A DNA stretch of 64,000 nt, from the NCBI RefSeq assembly GCF_009789675.1, contig NZ_CP046914.1, positions 1,765,291-1,829,290 of the forward strand, read 5' to 3'. Both the position numbers and the translations under genes were made by a program. The stretch is from Paraburkholderia acidisoli (GTDB lineage: Bacteria > Pseudomonadota > Gammaproteobacteria > Burkholderiales > Burkholderiaceae). Under the pieces are notes generated by a model. That model was not told the origin of the DNA. It saw only the letters and a list, made by a program, of their open reading frames with translations, and ran no database searches. Positions 32,715 to 41,483 of the stretch are shown here, piece after piece. How positions within the stretch are numbered: position 1 is the first letter of the stretch; the number at the start of each line of letters is the position of its first letter.

Positions 32715-33554
32715 TCACCACGCCATGCGCCAGCCGTTTTCGGCCACGCGCGGGGCTTCCTCGACCGGCTTGCCGCTGGCGGGCGTGGGCTCACCGGAGT
32801 CGGAAAAGTCCGCGAGAATACGGTCGCGCAGGCTTTGGAAACGCGCATCGGCGCGATCGCGCGGACGCGGCAATGTCACGTCGACAATACGGCGAATGCG
32901 GCCCGGACGCGGCGCCATGGACACCACACGATCGCCGAGATAGATCGCCTCGTCCACGTCGTGCGTGACGAGCAGCATGGTGATGCGCTCGCTTTCCCAG
33001 ATCCGCAGCAGTTCGTTTTGCAGGCGGCCGCGCGTGAGGGCGTCGAGCGCACCGAACGGTTCGTCGAGCAGCAGCACGCGCGGCCGGTTCACGAGACCGC
33101 GCGCGATGGCCACGCGTTGCGCCATGCCGCCCGAGAGCTGATGCGGATACGCGCGCTCGAAACCGGCAAGCCCAACGAGCGCGATGTGTGCGGCCACGGC
33201 TTCGCGTTTCTGGCGCGGGGACAGCGGGGCATTACGCAGCGCCGCGAGAATATTTTGTTCGGCGGTGAGCCACGGAAACAGCCGATGGTCCTGAAACACG
33301 ATGCCGCGTTCGAGCGACGTGTCGTTCACGCGCTCGCCATGCATCATGATCGCGCCTTGATAACCGGCGTCGAGACCGGCGATCAAACGCAGCAAGGTGG
33401 ACTTGCCGCATCCGCTCGCGCCCAGCACGCTGACGAATTCGCCGGGTCGAATGTGCAACGTGACGTCGTCGAGCACGACGAGTTGCGAAGCGCCCGTGCC
33501 GTAGTGCTTGCTCACGTGCAGAATGTCGATGCCTTCGGGTTCGGTCGCGCTCAT
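32715..33554 (-). CDS. ABC importer ATPase (SsuB/TauB/NrtD type)
   Basis: The 279-aa nucleotide-binding subunit of an aliphatic sulfonate/taurine/nitrate-type ABC importer has Walker A GASGCGKST (residues about 44-52), the signature LSGGMAQR, Walker B LLLDEPFGALD and the switch His (VTHDVDE). It is last in the operon SBP-permease-permease-ATPase and begins 42 nt after the preceding permease. The substrate cannot be fixed from sequence; sulfonate-like compounds are the usual choice. Codon use and spacing are typical. Confidence 0.92.
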   Translation of the reverse strand: MSATEPEGIDILHVSKHYGTGASQLVVLDDVTLHIRPGEFVSVLGASGCGKSTLLRLIAGLDAGYQGAIMMHGERVNDTSLERGIVFQDHRLFPWLTAEQNILAALRNAPLSPRQKREAVAAHIALVGLAGFERAYPHQLSGGMAQRVAIARGLVNRPRVLLLDEPFGALDALTRGRLQNELLRIWESERITMLLVTHDVDEAIYLGDRVVSMAPRPGRIRRIVDVTLPRPRDRADARFQSLRDRILADFSDSGEPTPASGKPVEEAPRVAENGWRMAW

Positions 33555-33596
33555 GGTGGTTCCTTCGTTGACGAGTCGATTAGATCGGATTCCGAA

Positions 33597-34433
33597 TCAT
33601 TGGCCAGTGACGTGCATGCGCGCGAGCACCGCGCGCTCCACGCGCCGGGCAATGGCGTTGAGCGCCCAGCCCGTCGCGCCTACCACGATGATGCCGAACA
33701 GCACGAGATCCATGCGGAACTGCTCGCTGCCGTCGATCAGCAGATTGCCGATGCCGCTGCCCGCCACGAGCAGATACTCGGCGCCCAGCGTTGCCAGCCA
33801 TGAGTAGATGAGCGCGAGATACAGCCCCGTGAAAATCGATGGCAATGCCGCGGGCAACAGGACATGGCGAATCAGTTGTCGATGCGAATAGCGCAGCGCG
33901 CGAGCGACTTCGAGGTATTGGCGCGGCACCGCGTGAATGCCATCGCAGGTATGCGCGGCCACGGGCAGCAGGGCGGCGAGCGAGAGAAATACGACCTTGG
34001 CCGCATCGCCGAGACCGAACCATACGGAAATCAGCGGGATCCACGCGAACAGCGAGATTTGTTTGAACGTGTCGAAGCTCGGGCCGACGATGCGTGCCGC
34101 GATGCGCGAAAGACCCAGCACGCCGCCCAGGACGAGTCCGGCCGTCGCACCGATCGCGAAGCCGCTCGCTTCGCGCGCAAGCGAAGCGGAGAGCGCGCGT
34201 GTCAACGCACCGCTTTCGACCTGCTCGCGTGCCGCATGCCACACGTCGGCAGGGCTCACGAGCAAGCCGCTCTTGACGACGTGCGAAGCGCTCAAGACCC
34301 ACCACGCGACGAGCGCGACGGCGGGCAACGCGGCGCCGCGCAGATCGATGCGGCGCGGCGGTGACGGATCGGGCGACACGCACTCGCCATCGCACACGGT
34401 GTTCGATCGTTTGGGTAGCCAGGCCAGTTTCAT
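33597..34433 (-). CDS. ABC importer permease, SsuC/TauC-like (second permease)
   Basis: The 278-aa inner-membrane permease has about six helices and the EAA loop (LRYSHRQLIRHVLLPAALPSIFTGL: ...G...P in the coupling region). It is chosen from the ATG at 34433, where a hydrophobic N-terminus follows and GGAGA lies upstream. It overlaps no neighbour, being 23 nt from the first permease. The operon encodes two clearly different permeases, suggesting a heterodimeric membrane channel instead of the usual homodimer. Confidence 0.9.
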   Translation of the reverse strand: MKLAWLPKRSNTVCDGECVSPDPSPPRRIDLRGAALPAVALVAWWVLSASHVVKSGLLVSPADVWHAAREQVESGALTRALSASLAREASGFAIGATAGLVLGGVLGLSRIAARIVGPSFDTFKQISLFAWIPLISVWFGLGDAAKVVFLSLAALLPVAAHTCDGIHAVPRQYLEVARALRYSHRQLIRHVLLPAALPSIFTGLYLALIYSWLATLGAEYLLVAGSGIGNLLIDGSEQFRMDLVLFGIIVVGATGWALNAIARRVERAVLARMHVTGQ

Positions 34434-34456
34434 ATCGACATCTCCGTTGCCTGCGC

Positions 34457-35299
34457 TCAGCCGCGAAACGCGGAAGGCGTGCCGCGCCGCAAGCGCGTCT
34501 CGATCGCGTCGAGCACGCGATTGATGACGAGCCCGATCGCACCGACGATCACGACCGCCGCCATCACGAGATCGAGCTGAAACAGCTGGCGCCCAGATAC
34601 GATCAGATAACCGAGTCCTTCCGACGAGGCCACGAGTTCGACCACCACCAGCGCGAGCCACGCCTTGGTGAACGCGAGCCGCACGCCGGTCGCGAGCGTG
34701 GGAACGGCGGCGGGCAGCACGACACGCACGATGCGTTGCCAGCGCGTGTACGCGAACACGCGCGCCACTTCGTCGAGCGCGGGCGGCGTCTGGCGAAAGC
34801 CCTGCATCGTGCTGAGCGTGACGGGCACGAGCGCCGCATGTCCGATCAGCAGATACTTGAGCGGCTCGCCCACGCCCACGAGCAGCAACAGAAACGGCAG
34901 CCAGCCCAGCACGGGAATCTGCACGAGCGCATTGAAACTGGGGAGCACCCATGCTTCGAGCGTGCGCGAGAGGCCGAGCGCGCCGCCGATCGCGAAACCG
35001 AGCACCGTGCCGCCCGCGAAACCGAGCAGCACGCGTTGCAGACTGATGAGCGTGTTGTGCGCCAGCTCGCCGCTTTGCGCGAGATCGACGAAAGTCTCGT
35101 ACACACGTTGCGGCGCGGGCAGAATTTGCGGCGCGATCCAGCCGCGCGCGCAGCCCACGCTCCAGAGCAAAAAGAGCAAGGCGGGCAGCAGCCACGGCGC
35201 GAGATGCCACGCGATCGCGCGTAGCGGCTTGCGTTCGCGTAGCGGTTCACGCGCGGCGCGCGTGCTGTCCGGTGCAATCGTGATCGCGGTTTCCGTCAT
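34457..35299 (-). CDS. ABC importer permease, SsuC/TauC-like (first permease)
   Basis: The 280-aa six-helix permease has the EAA region FAYTRWQRIVRVVLPAAVPTLATGV (P-x-x-x-x-G coupling pattern). The cytosolic start MTETAITIAPDS has no signal peptide. It lies between the substrate-binding protein gene and the second permease. It shares fold and length with that neighbour but the sequences differ widely, indicating ancient duplication or independent recruitment. Confidence 0.9.
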   Translation of the reverse strand: MTETAITIAPDSTRAAREPLRERKPLRAIAWHLAPWLLPALLFLLWSVGCARGWIAPQILPAPQRVYETFVDLAQSGELAHNTLISLQRVLLGFAGGTVLGFAIGGALGLSRTLEAWVLPSFNALVQIPVLGWLPFLLLLVGVGEPLKYLLIGHAALVPVTLSTMQGFRQTPPALDEVARVFAYTRWQRIVRVVLPAAVPTLATGVRLAFTKAWLALVVVELVASSEGLGYLIVSGRQLFQLDLVMAAVVIVGAIGLVINRVLDAIETRLRRGTPSAFRG

Positions 35300-35356
35300 C
35301 GGCGGCTCCGTGGGTCGTTGCGCTCGAGTGTGGCTTGAATGCGTTCAGCCGAGGAT

Positions 35357-36421
35357 TCAGCCGATGGGCTTGCCGGCCGCGTCGTAGCGCGTCCAGTAGC
35401 CGTCGAGTTTTTGCGCGTGCAGTGCGTTGTCGAGATAGCGCGGTTCGAACCACGAGTCGACATCAATAGGCTGGCGGATCAGTTTGAGCCGCAACGCATC
35501 CTGCGCGACGGCCTTGTAACGCGCGACGATGAAAGGGTCGATCAGCGGGGAGTTGCGATCCTTGAGACGCTGGTCCGCGAATTCCGCTTGCCACGACGCA
35601 TCACTCACGCCGCTTTTCGCCCACAGCTTGAAGAGCGCGTCGCGGTTCGCTTCGTCGGACGACCATTGCGCGGCCTTCACGAAGACGTTGACCACGCGTT
35701 GCACGATGTCGGGGTGCGCGGTCTCGAAGCCGTCGAGCACGAGCAGGTGCGATTGACGCGTGTATTGCGGGCCGTCGCGTTGCGATTCGTAGACGATGCG
35801 GGCAAGGCCCTGATCGCGCAAGCGATAGAGGTGATAGTCGTTGACCGAGGCGTCGATGCCGTTGGACGCCAGTGCGGCGAGCGAACTGGCCGTGTCGAGA
35901 TTGATCACGCGTAACGCGCGCTCGTCGAGCTGGTTCTCGGCGAGTACGTTGTCGGCCACGAGTTGCAGATTGGTGCCGCGAAAGATGGCGACGCGCTTGC
36001 CTTTGAGGTCTTTGATCGACTTGATGCCGGAGTCGGGCGGCACGCCGATCTTCACGCCCGAGCGCACGCCCGATTCGAGCAGGATGTGGGTCTTGAGTCC
36101 ATTCGCGCGCGCGAGCACCGCGGGCAAATCGCCCTGAAACGCGAAGTCGAGTGCGTTGTCGGCAATGGCTTCGTTGACAGCCGGGCCCGCGCCCTTGAAG
36201 AAGAGCCATTCAACCTTGATGCCGTCGGCGGCGAATTCCTTTTCGAGCCATTGCTGGCCTTGCACCGTGGCCGCCGGCGAGCCGCCAAATGTAGGCGGAT
36301 CGCCCGCGCCTTGCTGTGCGACGCCGATGCGGATCACGGTGGGTTTGTCGGCGAAAGCCTGAGCGGCGGCGAAGGAAAGCGCAACGCAAAACAGGTACTG
36401 CAAAACGCGGGAAGGTCGCAT
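35357..36421 (-). CDS. ABC importer periplasmic substrate-binding protein (SsuA/NrtA-like)
   Basis: The 354-aa binding protein has a signal peptide (residues 1-24, MRPSRVLQYLFCVALSFAAA..AFA|DK) and the SBP fold of the aliphatic sulfonate/nitrate/taurine group (VIRIGVAQQGAG near the start, LDFAFQGDLPAVLARANGL, IKDLKGKRVAIFRGTN). It delivers the solute to the two permeases. I chose the ATG at 36421 for its signal peptide; the longer frame begins with non-signal sequence. It is the first gene of the four-gene operon (35357, 34457, 33597, 32715, minus strand). Confidence 0.92.
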   Translation of the reverse strand: MRPSRVLQYLFCVALSFAAAQAFADKPTVIRIGVAQQGAGDPPTFGGSPAATVQGQQWLEKEFAADGIKVEWLFFKGAGPAVNEAIADNALDFAFQGDLPAVLARANGLKTHILLESGVRSGVKIGVPPDSGIKSIKDLKGKRVAIFRGTNLQLVADNVLAENQLDERALRVINLDTASSLAALASNGIDASVNDYHLYRLRDQGLARIVYESQRDGPQYTRQSHLLVLDGFETAHPDIVQRVVNVFVKAAQWSSDEANRDALFKLWAKSGVSDASWQAEFADQRLKDRNSPLIDPFIVARYKAVAQDALRLKLIRQPIDVDSWFEPRYLDNALHAQKLDGYWTRYDAAGKPIG

Positions 36422-36719
36422 GAGCAGGATCGAGTGGGGTGATGAAACCGAATGGGCAAACCGGCATGCCGTTGCGTCATTCTTTCCCGCGTGATCGATC
36501 AGGACAACCAATGATTCGCGATTTGTATTTCTGCGCTTCGGCTGTGACGCCGTGGATCCGTCATGCAAGCGAAGGGCGCTTCCATGATAGTGGAGCGAGG
36601 AAGCCGCTCAAGGAAGAAATCGTGCTAACGATCGAAGCGAAAAGCGACAAGAGAAGAGCCGCCAGCGAGGCAATAGCGCCGGTCATGCGGTGCGCATGCC
36701 GGCGTTTCTTAGAGGGTGA

Positions 36720-37967
36720 TCAGGTGTTTTCCGCCGCGTGAGCCGCGGTGCGCGTGCGCCGCGAAGGCATGAAGTACCAGATCGCGCCAAGCGCCTGCAA
36801 CACGACGAGCACGGCCCACACGGTCTGGTGCGCGATGGCCGGATAGTGGCCGTCGAGCGCGGGCCAGTGGCCAAGCGCCGCGCCGATGGCAATCTGCAAG
36901 ACGAAGATGCCGACGAAGATCACGAGCGTGAAGGTCGTGTTCACGCGGCCGATCAAACGCGGCGGGAAATATTCGGCGAGCACGGCGTACGTGAGAATGC
37001 CCGTGCCGCCGAACGCCCCGTACGCGGCCCACAGCAGCGTGGGCGGCAGCGGCACGCGTGCGGCGAGCAGCGCCTGCACGACCACGAACAGCAGCATCGT
37101 CACGCCGGAAAAAAGTTGCACGCTCACGCCGCGGCGCTCGAAACTCCGCGCCAGCGCGCCAAAACCAATGTTTCCGATGATGAACGCGGCGCCCAGAATG
37201 GAAACGAGCGACGCGGCGCGCGCACCGACGTCGGTGCTGCCGGCGGGCACGACGTCGCGCAGGAATGCGCCGACCCACAACGACTGCATCGCGTAGAACA
37301 CAGCCTGCGTGAGCGAGGAAAACGTCGCGGTTTTCCAGAACGCATGGCTCTTGAGAATATGCGCGGTGCCCTTGAACTGCTCGAGCACGCTGGCCTGATG
37401 ATGCGTGTCGCGCGTGCGCGGGCCGCCGAGCCAGATGATGGCGGCAACGATGACGGTCAGCACCGCGAGGCCGAGGCTCACACCGCGCCACGGCGCGATC
37501 GAGAGCAGCCACGACAGCGGCGCGCCCACGGCCACGCCGCCGAGGCCGCCCACGGCCATGACGAGCCCGTTGACGAGCGTGAGCTGGGCGACGGGAAAGT
37601 GCTGCGCTGTGGCCTTGAACGCGCCGCCGAGACACACCGAGACGCCCACGCCGATCAGCAGGCGGCCGACCATCATCGCGGCGATGTCGTGCGACACGGC
37701 GAAGATGAGCGCGCCCGCCGCGGCCACGAGCATCACGCAGGCGGTGACGCGGCGCGGGCCGAAATGGTCGAGCAGCACGCCGCCGGGAATCTGCGCGCCC
37801 GCGAAGCCAAGGAAATACAGGCTCGTGAGCGTGCCGAGATCGGTAGCGGTGAAACCCATTTCATGCGAAAGAAACGGCGCGAAGCCGAGATTTACGCCGC
37901 GAAACAGGTAAGAAACGAAGTAGCCGAGCGCGAAAACGGCGAAAACGCGCAATCTCAGTGATGTCAT
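36720..37967 (-). CDS. MFS transporter (12-helix)
   Basis: The 415-aa major-facilitator protein has about 12 helices. A motif-A-like PGGVLLDHFGPRRV loop and FVSYLFRGVNLGFAPFL in helix 1 are visible. It is divergent from a LysR regulator at 38095, a typical regulator/transporter pair, so it is probably induced by that regulator's ligand. It lies 298 nt upstream of the ABC operon on the same strand without a clear terminator between. The substrate is unknown. Confidence 0.9.
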   Translation of the reverse strand: MTSLRLRVFAVFALGYFVSYLFRGVNLGFAPFLSHEMGFTATDLGTLTSLYFLGFAGAQIPGGVLLDHFGPRRVTACVMLVAAAGALIFAVSHDIAAMMVGRLLIGVGVSVCLGGAFKATAQHFPVAQLTLVNGLVMAVGGLGGVAVGAPLSWLLSIAPWRGVSLGLAVLTVIVAAIIWLGGPRTRDTHHQASVLEQFKGTAHILKSHAFWKTATFSSLTQAVFYAMQSLWVGAFLRDVVPAGSTDVGARAASLVSILGAAFIIGNIGFGALARSFERRGVSVQLFSGVTMLLFVVVQALLAARVPLPPTLLWAAYGAFGGTGILTYAVLAEYFPPRLIGRVNTTFTLVIFVGIFVLQIAIGAALGHWPALDGHYPAIAHQTVWAVLVVLQALGAIWYFMPSRRTRTAAHAAENT

Positions 37968-38094
37968 GGTGCGGGCGGAGCCGGCGCAGCGGCGGGCGAG
38001 TGTCTGGATGTTGTTATGGGCGAGATTATTGGCGATTGGCGCGCGCCTGACCAGCGAGAGATATCAGCCACGATTGTGAGTAAAATTTGACGTC

Positions 38095-38976
38095 ATGGCC
38101 CGATCATTTCCCCCTCTCCAGGCGCTGCGCGCCCTCGAAGCCGCCGCGCGGCGGCGCAGTTTCAGCCGTGCGGCGGAAGAATTGCATTTGACGCACAGCG
38201 CGGTGAGCCATCATCTGCGCGCGCTCGAAACCGAACTTGGCGTGGAATTGTTCCGCCGTGCGGGCAGCCGCATGATTCCCACGGCCGCGGGCGCGCAACT
38301 GGCCGAGCGCGTGCGCCGCAGTCTGGAGGATTTACGCGAGGCGCTCGACGCCACGCGGCCCGGCGTGAGCGGTGTGACGCGGCTCGAACTGAGCGTGATG
38401 TCCGATTTCGCGTCGGTTTGGCTGATCCCGCGGCTGGGCGACTTCTACGATCGTCACCCGATGGTCGATCTCTCGCTGCGCATGCACGCCGACGTCTCGC
38501 CGCCCGATCCGTATCCGTTCGACATCGGCATCTGGCATCGGCGCGTGGACGAACCCGGCTTCCAGATTCGCAAACTGCTCGACGATCAGGTGGTCGCGGT
38601 GTGCAGCCCGGCCTTGCTCGCGCGCTATCCCGACTTTCGCATCGAAGACTTGCCAACCCTGCCGCTGCTGCGCTTCTCGCGACGTACGTGGCGCGATTTC
38701 TTCGAGGCGGCCGGCGTGAGCGGCGTGGAACCCGAGCGCGGTCCCGTATTCGACGACGCCGGTCTGCTCCTGCAAGCCACGGTGGCGGGCCAGGGCGTGG
38801 CCACGGCGCGCCTGCAACTCGCGCGCGGTTTCATCGAGCGCGGCCAACTGGTGCAACTCGGCCAGGTTCGCATACCTGCATCGCTCGACTACTACATCAC
38901 GTGGCGCGAGGGACATCCGCGCGAAGCGGCCATTCAGCAGTTTTACCGCTGGGTGAAGGCGCAACTGGCCAATTGA
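38095..38976 (+). CDS. LysR-type regulator (GcvA-like)
   Basis: The 293-aa LTTR has an HTH (residues about 8-66: LQALRALEAAARRRSFSRAAEELHLTHSAVSHHLRALE landmark) and a long effector domain. The helix-turn-helix and effector opening resemble GcvA. It is divergent from the MFS gene at 36720-37967 with 127 bp between, so it likely controls that transporter and itself. Confidence 0.9.
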   Translation: MARSFPPLQALRALEAAARRRSFSRAAEELHLTHSAVSHHLRALETELGVELFRRAGSRMIPTAAGAQLAERVRRSLEDLREALDATRPGVSGVTRLELSVMSDFASVWLIPRLGDFYDRHPMVDLSLRMHADVSPPDPYPFDIGIWHRRVDEPGFQIRKLLDDQVVAVCSPALLARYPDFRIEDLPTLPLLRFSRRTWRDFFEAAGVSGVEPERGPVFDDAGLLLQATVAGQGVATARLQLARGFIERGQLVQLGQVRIPASLDYYITWREGHPREAAIQQFYRWVKAQLAN

Positions 38977-39442
38977 GACCGCATTGCACGCATTCGAGAT
39001 ACATGCGGGTTTTACCGGTGCATTTCTTGTCAACCCATGCATTGCGATGCACGTTGCTGTCCGATAGAGCCCATGAATTTCGCTGCATGTTTTATACGAT
39101 TGAATCGCCAATTCATATCGCATGCACCACTGTGCACCAAAGCGGAACGATGATTCATGCAAACGCAAACGAATGCGTTTCAATGCCGGTATTCACGTAG
39201 TGCCGGTGAACGAATTAGCGATTCACACTGCCGCTGCTGGCAAAACGATTTGTCCAGGGAATGCCGCAAAGCCGGTGGGGCGGGGGCCGGGAGCCTGCTG
39301 CACGCTTCGACTCATCGATAATTTAATTGGAGTATCGTTAGTCCCCACGCGTTTGGCGCGCCTGAGTTTCGTAGTGAATGGTGTAGTGGAATGGGCCCGT
39401 TTCGTGGGCCGGCAATAAGACTGTGACAACAGGAGAAATTGC
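38977..39442. other. Intergenic region upstream of BON-domain gene
   Basis: These 466 bases hold no gene that I can support; the plus frame 39122-39418 has poor start and codon character. GGCCC (39394-39398) and GGGCC (39406-39410) form a short hairpin just upstream of the downstream gene, within its probable 5' leader. An AGGAGAA ribosome-binding site (39431-39437) belongs to the gene at 39443. Many CATGCA/TGCATT words occur at 39001-39180. Confidence 0.4.
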
Positions 39443-39835
39443 ATGAAGGCTATTCAGGTATTCAAACTGGCCGCAACCACCGTCCTCGTGGCGGCGTCGT
39501 TCCAGGTGTACGCGCAGGACACGTCGGCTTCCGCCGCGCCGGCCGCGAGCGCGCCCACGGCCGCAGCGCAGCAGCAATACAAGCAATCGAAGTCGCAATA
39601 CAAGTCGGCGAAGGCGGCCAATCGCGCGCTCGGCCGCAAGGTTCGCGCGGCGCTGGCCCGTGACAAGGACATCAGCGTCTCGAACATCACCGTGCGCGCA
39701 CGCGACGGTGCCGTGGTCCTGCAAGGCACGGTGCCCGACCAGTCGCAGGTCGACAAGGCCACCGACGTCGCCAAGGGCGTGTCGGGCGTGACCTCGGTGA
39801 AGAACGCCCTGACGATCCGTCCGGTCGGTACCTGA
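39443..39835 (+). CDS. Periplasmic BON-domain protein (OsmY-like)
   Basis: The 130-aa protein has a signal peptide (MKAIQVFKLAATTVLVAASFQVYA, residues 1-24) then an Ala/Gln/Ser-rich low-complexity segment (25-60) and one BON domain (residues about 62-126), with VRAALARDKDISVSNITVRARDGAVVLQGTV as landmark. BON proteins bind the membrane or peptidoglycan and are often stress-induced. A strong ribosome-binding site (AGGAGAA) precedes the ATG and a strong terminator follows. It forms a single transcription unit. Confidence 0.85.
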   Translation: MKAIQVFKLAATTVLVAASFQVYAQDTSASAAPAASAPTAAAQQQYKQSKSQYKSAKAANRALGRKVRAALARDKDISVSNITVRARDGAVVLQGTVPDQSQVDKATDVAKGVSGVTSVKNALTIRPVGT

Positions 39836-39850
39836 GCGTTCGCGGCGCCT

Positions 39851-39868
39851 GCGGCACGATCGTGCCGC
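39851..39868. repeat. Perfect 18-bp palindrome
   Basis: GCGGCACGATCGTGCCGC (39851-39868) is fully self-complementary, 16 bp past the BON-gene stop and before that gene's terminator. As RNA it would be an extra hairpin. It may also be a protein-binding site. Confidence 0.7.
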
Positions 39869-39896
39869 CTGGCGCGCGTCCGGGTTCATCTCGAAG

Positions 39897-39939
39897 CCGC
39901 ACATGCAGTCCAGTTCATGGGCTGCATGTGCGGTTTTTT
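39897..39939 (+). terminator. Strong Rho-independent terminator
   Basis: CCGCACATGCAG (39897-39908) pairs perfectly with CTGCATGTGCGG (39922-39933), followed by T6 (39934-39939). It is one of the strongest terminators in the window and closes the BON-domain gene. Confidence 0.92.
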
Positions 39940-39970
39940 ATTGCATGCGCCCATCGTGCAGCGTGGCCGC

Positions 39971-40924
39971 TCAAGGATCGACGTAATGCATCTCCGGCGA
40001 TTCGCCCATGAGCAGCGAGCAATTGGCGTCGGCGGCGGCGCGCAGATAATCCCATAGCGACGTGATGCGCCGCAGTTTGCGCAGGTCTTCGCGGCTGCAC
40101 AGCCAGAAGCGCCGCGTAACGACGACCTCTTCGGGCAGGATGGGCACGAGGCGCGGGTCGGGGGTCGCCATGAAGCACGGCAGAATCGCCAGGGCACTGC
40201 CTTGCAGCGCGGCATGGTATTGCGCGATCACGCTCGTGCTGCACAGGCTGGCTGTCACGTTGGGCGCGGTGCGTTCGAGGTAGAGCAGTTCGTGGCTGAA
40301 TGCCAGGTCGGCGACATAGTTGATGAACGCGTGATGGCGCAGATCCGCGGTCGAGCGAATGGGCGCGTGCCGGGCGAGATAGCCGGGCGTGCCATAGAGC
40401 CGCAAGCGGTAATCGCATAGCTTGGTGTAAACATACTGGCCGCGCTCGGGGCGCTCCAGCATGATCGCCAGATCGGCCTCGCGCTTCGAAAGACTCACGA
40501 AATGCGGGACCGGCAGCAAGTCGATCGACATGTCCGGGTGTTCGCCCGCGAAGCGCGCGAGTTGCGGCGCGAGAAAGAAACAGCCGAAACCTTCCGTTGA
40601 TCCCACGCGCACGTGCCCGGAAAGCGATTGCGCGCCCAGCGCGAATTGCTCGCTCGCCGATTGCACGGTGGTCTCCACGGCATCGGCATAGGTCAGCAAA
40701 CGTTGACCCTCGGCCGTGAGCACGAAACCGCCCGCGCGCGACTTATCGAACAGGACCGTGCCGAGCGCCGCTTCCAGCTCGCGCACACGGCGCGCGACCG
40801 TAGTGTGATCCACGCCCAGCCGCTTCGCGGCGCCGCTCGCGCGTTGCGTGCGCGCGACTTCGAGGAAATAGCGCAGATCGTCCCAATTCAATGTCTCCAA
40901 CTTCCCGCTTGTGTTTTTTTGCAT
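39971..40924 (-). CDS. LysR-type regulator
   Basis: The 317-aa LTTR has an HTH at about residues 13-75 (WDDLRYFLEVARTQRASGAAKRLGVDHTTVARRV landmark). It is divergent from the MFS remnant at 41025, with mmsAB beyond, so it may regulate valine-catabolic genes or the lost transporter. TATTCGAATA (40958-40967) is a 10-bp palindrome in the shared promoter and a candidate binding site. The length is normal. Confidence 0.9.
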   Translation of the reverse strand: MQKNTSGKLETLNWDDLRYFLEVARTQRASGAAKRLGVDHTTVARRVRELEAALGTVLFDKSRAGGFVLTAEGQRLLTYADAVETTVQSASEQFALGAQSLSGHVRVGSTEGFGCFFLAPQLARFAGEHPDMSIDLLPVPHFVSLSKREADLAIMLERPERGQYVYTKLCDYRLRLYGTPGYLARHAPIRSTADLRHHAFINYVADLAFSHELLYLERTAPNVTASLCSTSVIAQYHAALQGSALAILPCFMATPDPRLVPILPEEVVVTRRFWLCSREDLRKLRRITSLWDYLRAAADANCSLLMGESPEMHYVDP

Positions 40925-41024
40925 ATCGGATGGGCTTTTTCATCTCTATGCTGAGGATATTCGAATAACTATACTCGTTTGCAGACCCGACTCAGCGGTC
41001 GCACAATAAAGATGGAGACAGACG

Positions 41025-41443
41025 ATGCACATGCAGTCGACCCCACGCGGGGCGGCCGTTGCCGCTTCCGTTCCTGAACGCGCACGCGACTATCGGATCG
41101 CAGGCGGGGCCAGCATGGCCGCCACGGCGATCGAGTCATACGGCTTCTTCCTTTGCGGCACCGCCGCCGCGCTCGTTTTCAGCAAGATTTTCTTTCCCGC
41201 GCTCGATCCCATTTTCGGAACACTGGCTGCATTCGCCACCTCTGCCGCAGGCTTGATTGGCCGGCCCATGGCAGGCGTCGCATTCGGTCACTTCCGCGAT
41301 CGCGCGGGCCGTAAATCGACGTGTTCTCCGCGGAGATTCGCTACAAAATTATTTCGGTTTCCGTATCAATTGCCGGTGTGATCCGCCGCGACCATCCATC
41401 GTTGCGCTGGTCTGCACGTTGTTCAGGCTCGAAGCACGATTAA
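41025..41443 (+). pseudogene. Remnant of an MHS-family MFS transporter with large internal deletion
   Basis: An ATG at 41025 with a good Shine-Dalgarno (GGAGACAG) starts the N-terminus of a metabolite:H+ symporter (residues 29-97: AATAIESYGFFLCGTAAAL...GHFRDRAGRKS, the helix-1 and motif-A region). The frame then leaves transporter sequence and stops at 41381. From 41321, in a shifted frame, VFSAEIRYKIISVSVSIAGV corresponds to the VFxxELRY..ISxxYQ.xGV segment of the cytoplasmic loop near helices 10-11. About 280 residues, including most helices, are missing. The deleted gene sits where a 3-hydroxyisobutyrate/valine-related transporter could have served the downstream mmsAB. Confidence 0.8.
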
Positions 41444-41483
41444 ACCGCTGGATTGACCCCATTCTTATCCGAGAGAGTTCATC

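Noticed and set aside
36422..36719. Possible extra gene between the MFS and ABC operons
   Set aside because: The frames here have poor starts and codon use, and the interval reads as an ordinary promoter region.
39122..39418. A 98-codon frame upstream of the BON gene
   Set aside because: It has weak codon character and no Shine-Dalgarno, and overlaps the likely leader hairpin of the downstream gene.
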